NCBI GenBank assembly: GCA_004558205.1
Contig: SFDM01000018.1
Coordinates: 1 to 49,422, forward strand
Direction: 5' to 3'
DNA length: 49,422 nucleotides
Origin: Pyramidobacter piscolens
GTDB taxonomy: Bacteria; Synergistota; Synergistia; Synergistales; Dethiosulfovibrionaceae
A program made the position numbers and the translations under genes. The first letter of the stretch is position 1. Each line of letters begins with the position of its first letter. This document shows, piece after piece, positions 41,407 to 49,422 of this stretch. The notes below the pieces were generated by a model. The model worked only from the letters and a program-made list of their open reading frames with translations. It did no database searches and was not told the origin of the DNA.

Positions 41407-42600
41407 ATGCTGAAGCTCCGCGGAATTTCCGAAGCGCCCTTAAAGGGCAAAAAGGTTCTGGTCCGCGTGGACTTCAACGTGCCCGTCAAGGACGGCGCGG
41501 TGAAGGACAACGCGCGCATCGTCGCCCACAGGCAAACCGTCGACGCGCTCCTGGCCGGCGGCGCTTCCGTGACTCTGGTGTCCCACTTCGGCCGCCCGAA
41601 GGGCAAGGTGGTTCCTGAGATGTCCCTGGGTCTGATCCGCGAGGACGTGGAGAAGGGGCTGGGCCATCCCGTCCGTTTCGTGCCGGAGTGCGTGGGGCCC
41701 GAGGTGGAAGCCGCGGTGGCCTCACAGAAGGCCGGCGAACTGCTCCTGCTCGAGAACTCGCGCTTCCACGCCGAGGAGCAGCAGAACGATCCCGCTTTCA
41801 GCGCCCTGCTGGCCAAGCCCTTTGACCTTTTCGTCATGGACGCCTTCAGCGCCTCCCATAGAGGCGACTGCACCACCGAAGGCGTTTCCCACGTGCTTCC
41901 CGCCTACGCCGGGTTCTTGATTGCCCGCGAGGTGGAGGCGCTGGAACGCGTCAAGTCCGATCCTGAAAAGCCCTACGTGCTGGTCCTGGGCGGCGCGAAG
42001 GTTTCCGACAAGATCGGCGTGATCGAACACATGCTGACCAAGGCGGACAGCATCCTGATCGGCGGCGGCATGGCTTTCACGTTCCTGTCCGTTCAGGGCG
42101 GAAAGATCGGCAAGTCGCTCTACGACGCCGAGCACGCCGATTTTGCCAGGGACGTGCTGGCCCGCGCCGCTGCGGCGGGCGTGCAGATCGTCCTGCCCGT
42201 GGACGTGACGGCCGCGCCTGAAATTTCCGACGACGCGCCCTGTTCGGTGCTTCCCGCCGGTGCCTTGCCTGATGACCTGATGGGCCTGGACATCGGCCCC
42301 GAGTCGGCGAAGATCTTTGCCGACGAGATCGCCAAAGCGAAGACGGTGCTCTGGAACGGCCCCATGGGCGTGTTTGAGAACAAGCCCTTCGCTGCGGGCA
42401 GCCTCGCCGTGGCCAAGGCTATGGCCGAAGCGACCAAGAAGGGCGCTTTCACGGTGGTCGGAGGCGGCGACACAGCCTCGGCGGTCAAAAAGTTCGGCCT
42501 GAAGGACTCCATGTCCCACGTTTCCACTGGCGGCGGCGCGAGCCTGGAGTACTGCGAAGGCAAGGACCTGCCCGGAATCGTTCCCCTCGAGGTGAAGTAA
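41407..42600 (+). CDS. pgk: Phosphoglycerate kinase
   Basis: 397-aa monomeric kinase, next step after gap: transfers phosphate from 1,3-bisphosphoglycerate to ADP. Motifs: KVLVRVDFNVPVKDG, SHFGRPKG, LGGAKVSDKIGVIEHML, NGPMGVFENKPF and VGGGDTASAVKKFG. Full length. Confidence 0.97.
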   Translation: MLKLRGISEAPLKGKKVLVRVDFNVPVKDGAVKDNARIVAHRQTVDALLAGGASVTLVSHFGRPKGKVVPEMSLGLIREDVEKGLGHPVRFVPECVGPEVEAAVASQKAGELLLLENSRFHAEEQQNDPAFSALLAKPFDLFVMDAFSASHRGDCTTEGVSHVLPAYAGFLIAREVEALERVKSDPEKPYVLVLGGAKVSDKIGVIEHMLTKADSILIGGGMAFTFLSVQGGKIGKSLYDAEHADFARDVLARAAAAGVQIVLPVDVTAAPEISDDAPCSVLPAGALPDDLMGLDIGPESAKIFADEIAKAKTVLWNGPMGVFENKPFAAGSLAVAKAMAEATKKGAFTVVGGGDTASAVKKFGLKDSMSHVSTGGGASLEYCEGKDLPGIVPLEVK

Positions 42601-42609
42601 CCCGACAAA

Positions 42610-42656
42610 AAGAGCGTCCATGGAGGATCGAAATCCCTTCTCTGGACGCTCTTCTT
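42610..42656 (+). terminator. Terminator of the gap-pgk operon
   Basis: AAGAGCGTCCA (42610-42620) pairs with TGGACGCTCTT (42643-42653), with an inner GGAT/ATCC stem, followed by CTTTATAT. A-rich on the left. Confidence 0.88.
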
Positions 42657-42761
42657 TATATCTCCAATGGGAAAAGCGCGAGAAATAGCTGATCAATATT
42701 GATCATTTGTAAATTTTAACGGCGCTGCTCGCTAAACGTCAATTTATTAGAAGGTGAAAAG

Positions 42762-43676
42762 TTGAACCTAGAATCTTGTGAGCTCTGCCCGCGGCGGTGT
42801 AGGGCGGACCGGACGGCGGGCGGGCGTGGATATTGCGGCGCCGGCGAGCTGCCCTGCGTCGCTCTCGTATCGCTGCATCAATGGGAGGAACCCTGCCTGA
42901 CGGGGGCGCGCGGCGCCGGCACCGTGTTCTTCTCCCACTGCAACATGAAATGCGTTTTTTGCCAGAATTACGACGTGAGCCATCAGGGACAGGGCATTGA
43001 AGTCACTGTGTCACGCCTGGCGGAGATCTTTCTGGAGCAGCAGGCCCGAGGCGCCGCCTCGCTGGATCTGGTCACGCCCACCCATTACGTCCCGCAGATC
43101 CTCGAAGCTCTGCAAATTGCCAAGAAGAGCGGTTTTTCGCTGCCCGTGGTCTATAATTCCGGTGGGTACGAGCTGCCAGAGGTCATTGAAAAGCTGCGCG
43201 GATTTGTGGACGTCTTCCTGCCCGACCTGAAGTATTGTGACGACGAACTGGCGCGCCGTTATTCCAACGCGCCCGATTATTTCAAATACGCCTCGGCGTC
43301 GCTTGAGAAGATGTTCGAGATCACCGGCCCCTTTGTGACTGAAAAGGGGCGTATGACCCGCGGCCTTCTGGTGCGGCACCTGGTGCTGCCCGGCCATTAC
43401 CGCGACAGCCTGCGCGTACTGGACTTTCTGAAGGACCGTTTCGGTGACTCCATCTATATCAGCCTGATGAACCAGTTCACGCCCATGCCTCAGGCGGCCT
43501 GCTGTCCCGAGATCAACCGGCGGCTGACCACTTACGAGTACAATAAGGTGCTGGACCACGCCGAAAAGCTGGGGCTGAAAAACTGCTTTATCCAGCATGG
43601 CCGGACGGCGTCGGACAAGTTCATCCCGATCTTTGACGGGGCGGGCGTGCTGCCCGGGAAGGGAAGCGCCGAATGA
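42762..43676 (+). CDS. PflX-type radical SAM protein
   Basis: 304-aa iron-sulfur enzyme of the PflX (COG1313) group, related to pyruvate formate-lyase activases. The radical-SAM cluster motif is C60-x3-C64-x2-C67 (HCNMKCVFCQN). An N-terminal cysteine set (Cys6, 9, 13, 25) may bind a second cluster. The biological role of the group is not established; no glycyl-radical enzyme gene is nearby. The start is TTG with GAAGGTG upstream; no ATG fits. Its stop overlaps the HD-domain gene (ATGA). Confidence 0.88.
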   Translation: MNLESCELCPRRCRADRTAGGRGYCGAGELPCVALVSLHQWEEPCLTGARGAGTVFFSHCNMKCVFCQNYDVSHQGQGIEVTVSRLAEIFLEQQARGAASLDLVTPTHYVPQILEALQIAKKSGFSLPVVYNSGGYELPEVIEKLRGFVDVFLPDLKYCDDELARRYSNAPDYFKYASASLEKMFEITGPFVTEKGRMTRGLLVRHLVLPGHYRDSLRVLDFLKDRFGDSIYISLMNQFTPMPQAACCPEINRRLTTYEYNKVLDHAEKLGLKNCFIQHGRTASDKFIPIFDGAGVLPGKGSAE

Positions 43677-44233
43677 GCAATTTCATCAGGACCTTCACCG
43701 GAAGGCACATCACGCCCACGGCTCCCCGCTCCGAAGACATCTGTATCGAGGATATCGCCCACGCCTTATCCCAGCTCTGCCGCGCCAACGGGCACTTCAA
43801 GGCTTTTTTCTCCGTGGCTCAGCACTCCGTTAACTGCTGCCTTGAAGCCGAGGCACGGGATTATTCGCGGGAGGTTCGGCTGGCCTGCCTTCTGCACGAC
43901 GCTGGCGAGGCCTATCTTTCAGACGTCACCCGCCCCGTGAAAGTCCTGCTGCCTGATTACAGCAAATATGAAGACGTGCTCCTGCACATGATCTGGGACA
44001 AGTTTCTTCCGCGGCCTCTGGCGCCGGATGAGGCCAAACTGGTCTTTGAAGTGGACGACTGCATGCTCTACTATGAATTTCGGCATTTCATGGACGAGCG
44101 TCTTTTTGACAGGGCCCCGCGGCGGCATGGCGTTCAAGATTTTTCAGAAAAGCCCATGGCTGAGGTGGAACAGCAGTTTTTGAAGCTCTTTGCTGAATTA
44201 AGAGAGATAGGGATGCCCGAGAAGTCGAAATAG
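43673..44233 (+). CDS. HD-domain phosphohydrolase (YfbR-like)
   Basis: 186-aa metal-dependent phosphohydrolase. HD residues: His51 (VAQHSV), His75-Asp76 (LLHDAGEAYLSD) and a later Asp in FEVDDCMLYYEF. The family includes 5'-deoxynucleotidase YfbR and uncharacterised nucleotide hydrolases. Cotranscribed with the radical SAM gene. Substrate unknown. Confidence 0.88.
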   Translation: MSNFIRTFTGRHITPTAPRSEDICIEDIAHALSQLCRANGHFKAFFSVAQHSVNCCLEAEARDYSREVRLACLLHDAGEAYLSDVTRPVKVLLPDYSKYEDVLLHMIWDKFLPRPLAPDEAKLVFEVDDCMLYYEFRHFMDERLFDRAPRRHGVQDFSEKPMAEVEQQFLKLFAELREIGMPEKSK

Positions 44234-44677
44234 GAGCCTGGAGACGGAAAAAACTCTATTATGTTAATACTCTTTCGCAGCTAAACAGCTTAATAGGAGA
44301 CCGGGGCCGTCCCCTCCGTGCCCATTTTGCGTTCTTATCGCAAAGTATAAGACAGGCGCGAACTTTACGAGATGGAAAAAATTGGAATTGTCGCGAGCGC
44401 TGGGATTGGGTAAAGCAACGCTAGTTTGAGCTGCGGCAAAGGAAGTGCAAAGAAAAACATCTGGTGCGTGGAGTTTCTCAAACAAAAGCCGCGGGCAAAG
44501 AATTTCCCTTGACGGGGGAGTCCTTTGCCCGCGGCTTTCGCTGTTGAAAAACATGTTTTACCCATTTGTCGGGATAGCCCAGGGTAAGAAAGGGAGCCTA
44601 CGCATTCTTCGATGACCATATCGCCCGTTGGCAGAGCAAACTCTCGGTCAGCGTCGACCCGGCCCGATCTGCAGGTT
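44234..44677. other. Gene-poor stretch with a 16-bp stem
   Basis: I find no convincing gene. A perfect 16-bp inverted repeat (44485-44500, AAAGCCGCGGGCAAAG, with 44523-44538) encloses 22 nt. A T-rich flank lies on its left when read leftward, so it would terminate leftward transcription, although no leftward gene precedes it. The short open frames here have no recognisable domain. The stretch ends at repeat copy D. Confidence 0.5.
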
Positions 44678-44977
44678 ATTATACTAATTCTCCAATAAAA
44701 TACTTAACATCAAATCGAAGAGCCACGTCAAAAGATTTCAACGCAAAGGGTGCAAAGGTTCGCAGGGCGCAAAGGTTCGCAAAGGAAAACCTTGAAAGAC
44801 TTTTAGAACCGCAAAATCAATCAAAATACATAAATTATCATCACGCTAATTCGTTTTTTATTTAATAATTTAGGTTTTGTTTTTCCTTTGCGTCCTTTCT
44901 CTTCAGCCTTTGCGTTGAAATCCTTTGACTTTGATCTTCAGTCTGGTATTAAGCACGTTGAATGCGAATTGGTATTA
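44678..44977. repeat. MITE-like palindromic repeat, copy D
   Basis: About 300 bp, same orientation and nearly the same sequence as the 13 kb copy. The left end has TTATACTAATTC; the right end is shorter (GAATTGGTATTA). An internal tandem duplication (CGCAAAGGTTCGCA) distinguishes it. No coding content. Confidence 0.8.
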
Positions 44978-45049
44978 GATATGCCATGGCCGCCTCGTGA
45001 ACAGATCGCAGCGTCCATGCCTTTTTTGTGTTTTTATGGAAATCCCGTT

Positions 45050-45292
45050 TTATTTCCTGTAGGGGACCACGTCGCTGTTGTAAAATCCCCAGAATCGTTC
45101 CATGGCCTGTTGGGGCGTGAAGAAGTTCTCTTCCAGGATGTGCGCCCAGGCTTTGTCGCTGACGCCCTGGACGTAGGTCAGGAAATCGAGGTCGCCTTTG
45201 GACTGCGCCTGCTCCAGCACCTGGTCGCGGAAGATCTTCCAGTCCTTCAGGCCGCCGTTGGCGCTGTAGTTCGTCGCTTCGTGACAGCTCAT
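45050..45292 (-). CDS. Small conserved-looking protein of unknown function
   Basis: 80 aa, hydrophilic and probably cytoplasmic, with no signal peptide or membrane helix. It begins MSCHEATNYSANGGLKDWKI and includes VQGVSDKAWAHILEENFFTP and QQAMERFWGFYNSDVVPYRK. I do not recognise a family. AGGAG stands 10 nt before the ATG, composition fits a real gene, and it lies directly behind NfnB with only a terminator between, so it may be expressed at a lower level from the same promoter. A small accessory protein is one possibility. Confidence 0.6.
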   Translation of the reverse strand: MSCHEATNYSANGGLKDWKIFRDQVLEQAQSKGDLDFLTYVQGVSDKAWAHILEENFFTPQQAMERFWGFYNSDVVPYRK

Positions 45293-45310
45293 TTAAGATC
45301 AGCTCCTATG

Positions 45311-45349
45311 AAAAAGAGAGAGTGCGAAGAAGCACACTCTCTCTTTTTT
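45311..45349 (-). terminator. Terminator behind nfnB
   Basis: A stem of GAGAGAGTG-type arms (about 45314-45323 with 45336-45346), followed by a T run on both strands. It lies between nfnB and the small gene. Confidence 0.8.
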
Positions 45350-45370
45350 GTATGATGGGGTGGTGCTTTC

Positions 45371-46810
45371 TTACTTGGCGGCCTTGGCGGTCAGGTACTC
45401 GTCGATGGCCTTGGCTGCGTCTTTGCCGGCGCCCATGGCCAGGATGACCGTGGCGGCGCCGGTGACGATGTCACCGCCCGCGTAGACGCCGTCAACGGTG
45501 GTCTTGCCGGTGGCTTCGTCGGCGATAATGTAGCCGCGCTTGTTGGTCTGAAGCGTGGGCCAGGCGTTCAGAAGCACCTTGTTGGAGCTCTGGCCGATGG
45601 CTTCGATGACGGTGTCGGCTTCCATGGCGAACTCACTGCCCTCGATGGGCTTGGGGCTTCTGCGGCCCGAAGCGTCGGGCTCGCCGAGCTCCATGCGGAT
45701 GCACTTCATGCCTACCAGGGTGCCCATCAGGTTCTTGTCGTCGCCGCTGTAGGCCGTGTACTCCACGGGAGCGGTCAGGAACTCGAACTTGACGCCTTCT
45801 TCGACGGCGTGATGGTACTCTTCGATACGGGCGGGAAGCTCATCCACGGAACGGCGGTAGACCACGGTGACGGTCTCGGCGCCCAGGCGCAAGGCCGAAC
45901 GCGCGGCGTCCATGGCCACGTTGCCGCCGCCGACGACCACCACGTGCTTCGACTTTCTGGTGGGTGTGTCGTACTTGGGGAACTCGTAGCCGTGCATCAG
46001 GTTGATGCGGGTGAGGTATTCGCTGGCGGAGAACACGCCGTTCAGGTTCGTCCCGGGCGTGCCGGCGAACTTGGGCGTGCCGGCGCCGGTGGCGATGTAC
46101 ACGGCGTCGTAGTTGGCGCGGATCTCGTCGATGGTCACGGTGCGTCCGGCCACCACGTTGACTTCCACGTCCACGCCCAGGGCCTTGATGTTGTCGATCT
46201 CGTGCTGGACCACGGCCTTGGGCAGACGGAACTCGGGGATGCCGTACATGAGCACGCCGCCGGCCATATGAAGGGCTTCATAGACGGTGACCTTGTAGCC
46301 GAGCTTGATTAGCTCGCCGGCCACAGTGAGGCTGGAGGGGCCGGAACCGATGACGGCCACTTTGCCCTTGCCGTTGTAGGGCACGGGCTCAGGCTTGCAG
46401 GCGGGCTGAGCGGCTTTCCAGTCGGCGACGAAGCGCTCAAGCTTGCCGATGGCCACAGGCTCGCAGTTTTTGCCGGTGGCGGGGTCTTTCATGCGTCCCA
46501 CGGTGCAGGGGCCTTCGCACTGCTTTTCCTGGGGACAGACGCGGCCGCAGACCGCTGGAAGAGCGGTGGAGGCGCTCAGGACTTTATAAGCGGCTTCAAA
46601 ATCGCCGGTCTTGACGTGGGCGATAAAGCCGGGGATGTCGATCGAAACGGGGCAGCCGCCGCGGCAGGGCGCGGTTTTGCAGTGAAGGCAGCGCGCGGCT
46701 TCCTTCATCGCTTCTTCGGCGTTGTAGCCGAGGCAGACCTCTTTGAAGTTATGGGCGCGTACCTTGGGATCCTGCTCGGAAATGGGCGTCTTCTTTGGAG
46801 AAACAGCCAT
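45371..46810 (-). CDS. nfnB: NfnB, large subunit of NADH-dependent ferredoxin:NADP+ oxidoreductase (GltD-like)
   Basis: 479-aa flavoprotein with an N-terminal cysteine-rich part for two [4Fe-4S] clusters (CLHCKTAPCRGGCP and CGRVCPQEKQCEGPC), an FAD site VIGSGPSSLTVAGELI and an NAD(P)H site VVVGGGNVAMDAARSALRLG. Alone it would be called small subunit of glutamate synthase, but with the NfnA-like gene next to it, the pair matches the electron-bifurcating Nfn complex, which links NADH, ferredoxin and NADPH pools. The two genes are 2 nt apart. A sulfide dehydrogenase-type pair is the alternative. Confidence 0.85.
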   Translation of the reverse strand: MAVSPKKTPISEQDPKVRAHNFKEVCLGYNAEEAMKEAARCLHCKTAPCRGGCPVSIDIPGFIAHVKTGDFEAAYKVLSASTALPAVCGRVCPQEKQCEGPCTVGRMKDPATGKNCEPVAIGKLERFVADWKAAQPACKPEPVPYNGKGKVAVIGSGPSSLTVAGELIKLGYKVTVYEALHMAGGVLMYGIPEFRLPKAVVQHEIDNIKALGVDVEVNVVAGRTVTIDEIRANYDAVYIATGAGTPKFAGTPGTNLNGVFSASEYLTRINLMHGYEFPKYDTPTRKSKHVVVVGGGNVAMDAARSALRLGAETVTVVYRRSVDELPARIEEYHHAVEEGVKFEFLTAPVEYTAYSGDDKNLMGTLVGMKCIRMELGEPDASGRRSPKPIEGSEFAMEADTVIEAIGQSSNKVLLNAWPTLQTNKRGYIIADEATGKTTVDGVYAGGDIVTGAATVILAMGAGKDAAKAIDEYLTAKAAK

Positions 46811-46812
46811 AG

Positions 46813-47646
46813 TTATTCACCAACCTCACTTTTGTACTTATCCAGTGAAATCTTCTCTTCGTCCTTGTACTGGCGAAGACGGGTCATAAATTCGTTCCAG
46901 TTCACGCCCCAGCCGTCGAACTCGGGGCCGTCAACGCAGGCGAAACGGATCTTGTCGTTGACGGTGACGCGGCAGCAGCCGCACATGCCCGTGCCGTCGA
47001 TCATGATTGGGTTCAGGGAGACCCAGCAGGGGATCTGAAGTTCTTTGGCCTTGAGCGAGGCGAACTTCATCATGATTGAAGGTCCGATAGCCCAGCAGCA
47101 AGCGATTTTCTCGCCGCGGGCCGCCAGCATGTCCATGGCGGTGGTGACCACGCCCTTGATGCCTTCGGAGCCGTCGTCGGTGGTGACGAGCAGTTCGTCG
47201 GAGTACTGGGCGCATTCGTCCTTCATGACCACCAGGTTGGACGTGCGTCCGCCGAGGATGGTGATCACCTTGTTGCCGGCCTGCTTCAGAGCCTTGATGA
47301 TGGGGAAGAGCGCCGCGATTCCCACGCCGCCTCCAACCATCAGCACAGTGCCGTAATTCTTGATTTCACTGGGAGTCCCCAGCGGTCCAAGAATGTCGTG
47401 GATGCAGTCGCCCACTTCCAGTTTGCCGAGCGCGGTTGTAGTTTTTCCGACGGTCTGGAAAATCATGCGGATACGCCCGCCCTCAGGGTCGTATTCCGCG
47501 ACGGTCAGAGGAATGCGCTCCCCAAACTCGTTAACGCGCAGCACGCAGAACTGCCCCGCATGTCCGTTGCGTGCGATATGCGGCGCGTCAATCCAAAGGT
47601 CGAACTCGTTCGCCGCAAGGGCGCGTTTTGAAAGGATCTTGAACAT
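46813..47646 (-). CDS. nfnA: NfnA, small subunit of NADH-dependent ferredoxin:NADP+ oxidoreductase
   Basis: 277-aa FAD/NAD-binding subunit of the ferredoxin-reductase fold. ERIPLTVAEYDPEGG (flavin site), MVGGGVGIAALFPI (NAD site), and C-terminal D-G-T-G-M-C-G-C-C...C for a [2Fe-2S] cluster. First gene of the pair; GGGGGA precedes the ATG. Supplies NADPH from NADH and reduced ferredoxin or the reverse, fitting an amino-acid fermenter with glutamate dehydrogenase. Confidence 0.85.
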   Translation of the reverse strand: MFKILSKRALAANEFDLWIDAPHIARNGHAGQFCVLRVNEFGERIPLTVAEYDPEGGRIRMIFQTVGKTTTALGKLEVGDCIHDILGPLGTPSEIKNYGTVLMVGGGVGIAALFPIIKALKQAGNKVITILGGRTSNLVVMKDECAQYSDELLVTTDDGSEGIKGVVTTAMDMLAARGEKIACCWAIGPSIMMKFASLKAKELQIPCWVSLNPIMIDGTGMCGCCRVTVNDKIRFACVDGPEFDGWGVNWNEFMTRLRQYKDEEKISLDKYKSEVGE

Positions 47647-47960
47647 AAATTGTCCCCCTATCGATGTGACGTTGAAGATATGCGGAAAATTCCCATGGAA
47701 TTCCCCCTGCCTGAAATGCCCCCGAGCGTGTAAAATGGTCTATAGAAATACCTGTTTCGAGCCTTTCAGGTTCCTCTCCTAATATGATTATACAACTATG
47801 ATGAGGTTTTACTACAATCCTGAATCGGAATAGGCTTCAAAGATTCACTCAAAAACACGGCAAAAATGAAGAAAGCTTTCTGTAATCACCAGTGAGGTTT
47901 TCCATTTGTTTCGGGAATCTAAAAGTGCAAAGCGAACAAAAAACAAAGGGGGAATTTTAT

Positions 47961-49298
47961 ATGTTAACGGTTAAGCTCACGGAGTCGAAGGATTTTTGCG
48001 CGTTTCCCGAGTCTTTAGAGGCTAAAATCGACGCGGCGTGGCAGAAGCTGCTCGACGGCGCGGACAAGGGCGCCGAGGGGTACGGTTGGATGAATCTCCC
48101 AAATCGCGAGATCTCTGGAATGAAAGAGACGGCGGCTTTGATGGCCCGTCACGATTACATCATTTTGATTGGAATTGGAGGCTCCGCGCTGGGCACTCAG
48201 ATGCTGATGCAGACCCTGCTGGACCCTCTCTATCCCGGTGTCAGGGAGAAGGGGCGCCCCGCCCTGTTCATCGCCGACAACGCCGACGCCGAAAGCAACG
48301 AAGCCCTATGGAAGCAGGTGGACCCGCGGAGGACCGCGCTCTTTGTGGTCAGCAAATCAGGACGGACGCTGGAGACTTTGAGCAACTTCATCTTCTTCAG
48401 GGGAAAACTGATTGAAGCCCTTGGCGACGCCGCGGAGGAGCATATTTTTGCGGTGACCGACGGCGCGAAGGGCTTTTTGTGCAAATACGCGCGGCAGAAG
48501 GGCACGAAGTTCCTGGAATTTCCCGGCGATACGGGCGGGCGCTATTCGGTGCTCTCTTCCTGCGGCCTTGCAGCCGCGCTGGCGCTGGGCATGGACGCCG
48601 GCGCTCTGCTGCGCGGCGCCTCCGATATGAAGAAGAAGCTGCTTGAAGGCCCACGGAGGGCCAACGCCGCGTCGCGCATGGCCGCCGGCACGGTCCTGGG
48701 CTATCGGGCGGGACGGAACGTGACGGTTTTCATGACCTACGGCGACCGGCTGAAATCGGTGGGCGAATGGTTTGCCCAGCTCTGGGGCGAGAGTCTTGGC
48801 AAGGACGGCCTGGGAATGACCCCCCAGGCGGCGCTTGGGTCGGTGGATCAGCACTCACAGCTTCAGCTCTATACCGAGGGACCGAAGGACAAGTTCTTTT
48901 TCTTCCTTTCCGCGAAGGCCGAGCCGAAAACGCTGATTTCCATTCCCAAAGAACCGCTCTTTGACGAGGCGCGCTATCTGGATCAAATATCGCAGGAGTT
49001 TATCCTGGACTGCGAGCGCCGGGGCGTGGTGGCCTCGCTGAAACGCCGCGACAACCCTCTGTGCGAAATCGAGCTGAGCCGGGTCGACGAGTACTGCCTG
49101 GGCGGGCTGATCTTTTTGCTCGAGGCGGTCACGGCCCTGGCGGGCTTCCTGATGGACCTGAACCCCTTCGACCAGCCTGGCGTGGAAGAGGGCAAGAACT
49201 ACGCGCTGGCCCTCTGCGGACACCCGGACTATCAGAAATATGGCGAAGTGCTTCGCAAAATCGAATCTGAATCGGTGAGTACAAACTTCGAAGTGTAA
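47961..49298 (+). CDS. pgi: Glucose-6-phosphate isomerase
   Basis: 445-aa enzyme interconverting glucose 6-phosphate and fructose 6-phosphate. SIS-domain motifs: IGIGGSALGTQML, VVSKSGRTLETLSNFIFF, FPGDTGGRYSVLSSCGL and GSVDQHSQLQLYTEGP, and the C-terminal NPFDQPGVEEGKNY signature. The start is ATG 47961 behind AAGGGGG; the longer upstream frame (to 47892) has no signal. Divergent from nfnA across a 314-nt gap, which shows AT-rich stretches and presumably both promoters, although I could not fix them. Confidence 0.95.
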   Translation: MLTVKLTESKDFCAFPESLEAKIDAAWQKLLDGADKGAEGYGWMNLPNREISGMKETAALMARHDYIILIGIGGSALGTQMLMQTLLDPLYPGVREKGRPALFIADNADAESNEALWKQVDPRRTALFVVSKSGRTLETLSNFIFFRGKLIEALGDAAEEHIFAVTDGAKGFLCKYARQKGTKFLEFPGDTGGRYSVLSSCGLAAALALGMDAGALLRGASDMKKKLLEGPRRANAASRMAAGTVLGYRAGRNVTVFMTYGDRLKSVGEWFAQLWGESLGKDGLGMTPQAALGSVDQHSQLQLYTEGPKDKFFFFLSAKAEPKTLISIPKEPLFDEARYLDQISQEFILDCERRGVVASLKRRDNPLCEIELSRVDEYCLGGLIFLLEAVTALAGFLMDLNPFDQPGVEEGKNYALALCGHPDYQKYGEVLRKIESESVSTNFEV

Positions 49299-49307
49299 TT
49301 TGCGGTT

Positions 49308-49422
49308 TACCGGCGTACCGGCGTACCGGCGTCACTCGCTAAACGTCCCAGCTGCTCGGAACTCTCCCCGAGGCAATCCTCGGAGTACGTCAAGTACGCC
49401 TCCGGTTGCCTCGGGGGAGAGT
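49308..49422. repeat. TACCGGCG tandem repeat and palindromic element family 2, copy 2
   Basis: Three tandem TACCGGCG units (49308-49331) lead into the head TCACTCGCTAAACG (49332-49345). A 16-bp hairpin follows: ACTCTCCCCGAGGCAA (49361-49376) with TTGCCTCGGGGGAGAGT (49406-49422, one bulged G), loop ending TACGCCTCCGG. The architecture is the same as at 12911-12998. It lies just downstream of pgi and runs to the window end. Confidence 0.65.

Noticed and set aside
280..44977. Dispersed repeats as a CRISPR array
   Set aside because: Copies are about 300 bp, kilobases apart and palindromic; no short regularly spaced repeats and no cas genes.
1..49422. tRNA or rRNA genes
   Set aside because: I looked for T-loop and anticodon-arm patterns in the intergenic gaps and saw none; RNase P RNA is the only classical RNA gene found. 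A tRNAscan run would be decisive.

Overview
The window looks like a chromosomal segment of an anaerobic, amino-acid-fermenting, diderm-type bacterium with GC-rich genes, most likely a member of the Synergistota. This is inferred from gene content and protein style (glutamate dehydrogenase, aminotransferase, NfnAB, Fe-type alcohol dehydrogenase, a nitrogenase-like operon, a compact mraZ-to-ftsZ cluster). There is no 16S rRNA gene here to prove it. I see no phage genes, transposase genes, tRNA genes or CRISPR arrays. The mobile-looking material consists of non-coding palindromic repeats.

Layout. (1) 1-5.9 kb: a parS-like palindrome, then a leftward operon of an ABC importer (binding protein, fused permease, ATPase) ending in an MTA/SAH-deaminase-like amidohydrolase. 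(2) 5.96-10.6 kb: a divergent rightward unit with a consensus promoter, a roughly 270-nt structured leader ending in a terminator that contains the ribosome binding site, then three nitrogenase-like genes (one H-type reductase and two short component-1 proteins) and an orphan NMT1-type binding protein. This is the most interesting part of the window. (3) 11-18.6 kb: htpG, an Fe-alcohol dehydrogenase behind a Rex-like operator, glutamate dehydrogenase, an aminotransferase, and a small SAM methyltransferase whose expected start codon is ACG. (4) 18.8-20.8 kb: an NhaC-type antiporter and the RNase P RNA gene. (5) 20.9-40.2 kb: an almost uninterrupted wall and division cluster: mraZ, rsmH, ftsL, ftsI, murE, murF, mraY, murD, ftsW, murG, murC, ftsQ, ftsA, ftsZ, a SPOR protein, then rapZ, yvcK and whiA. 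murB and ddl are absent. (6) 40.3-49.4 kb: gap and pgk, a PflX-type radical SAM protein, an HD hydrolase, a small unknown gene, NfnAB and pgi.

How the parts fit. Transamination and glutamate dehydrogenase feed reduced cofactor into the NfnAB pool, and the alcohol dehydrogenase can drain it under apparent redox control. gap, pgk and pgi supply glycolysis and gluconeogenesis, which YvcK also influences. The nitrogenase-like unit and its divergent neighbour could form a nutrient (perhaps sulfur) salvage locus. That last link is a hypothesis.

Two families of non-coding repeats punctuate the intergenic gaps: a roughly 300-bp palindromic MITE-like element (four copies plus possible relics) and a roughly 90-bp hairpin element whose arms differ between copies yet stay complementary.
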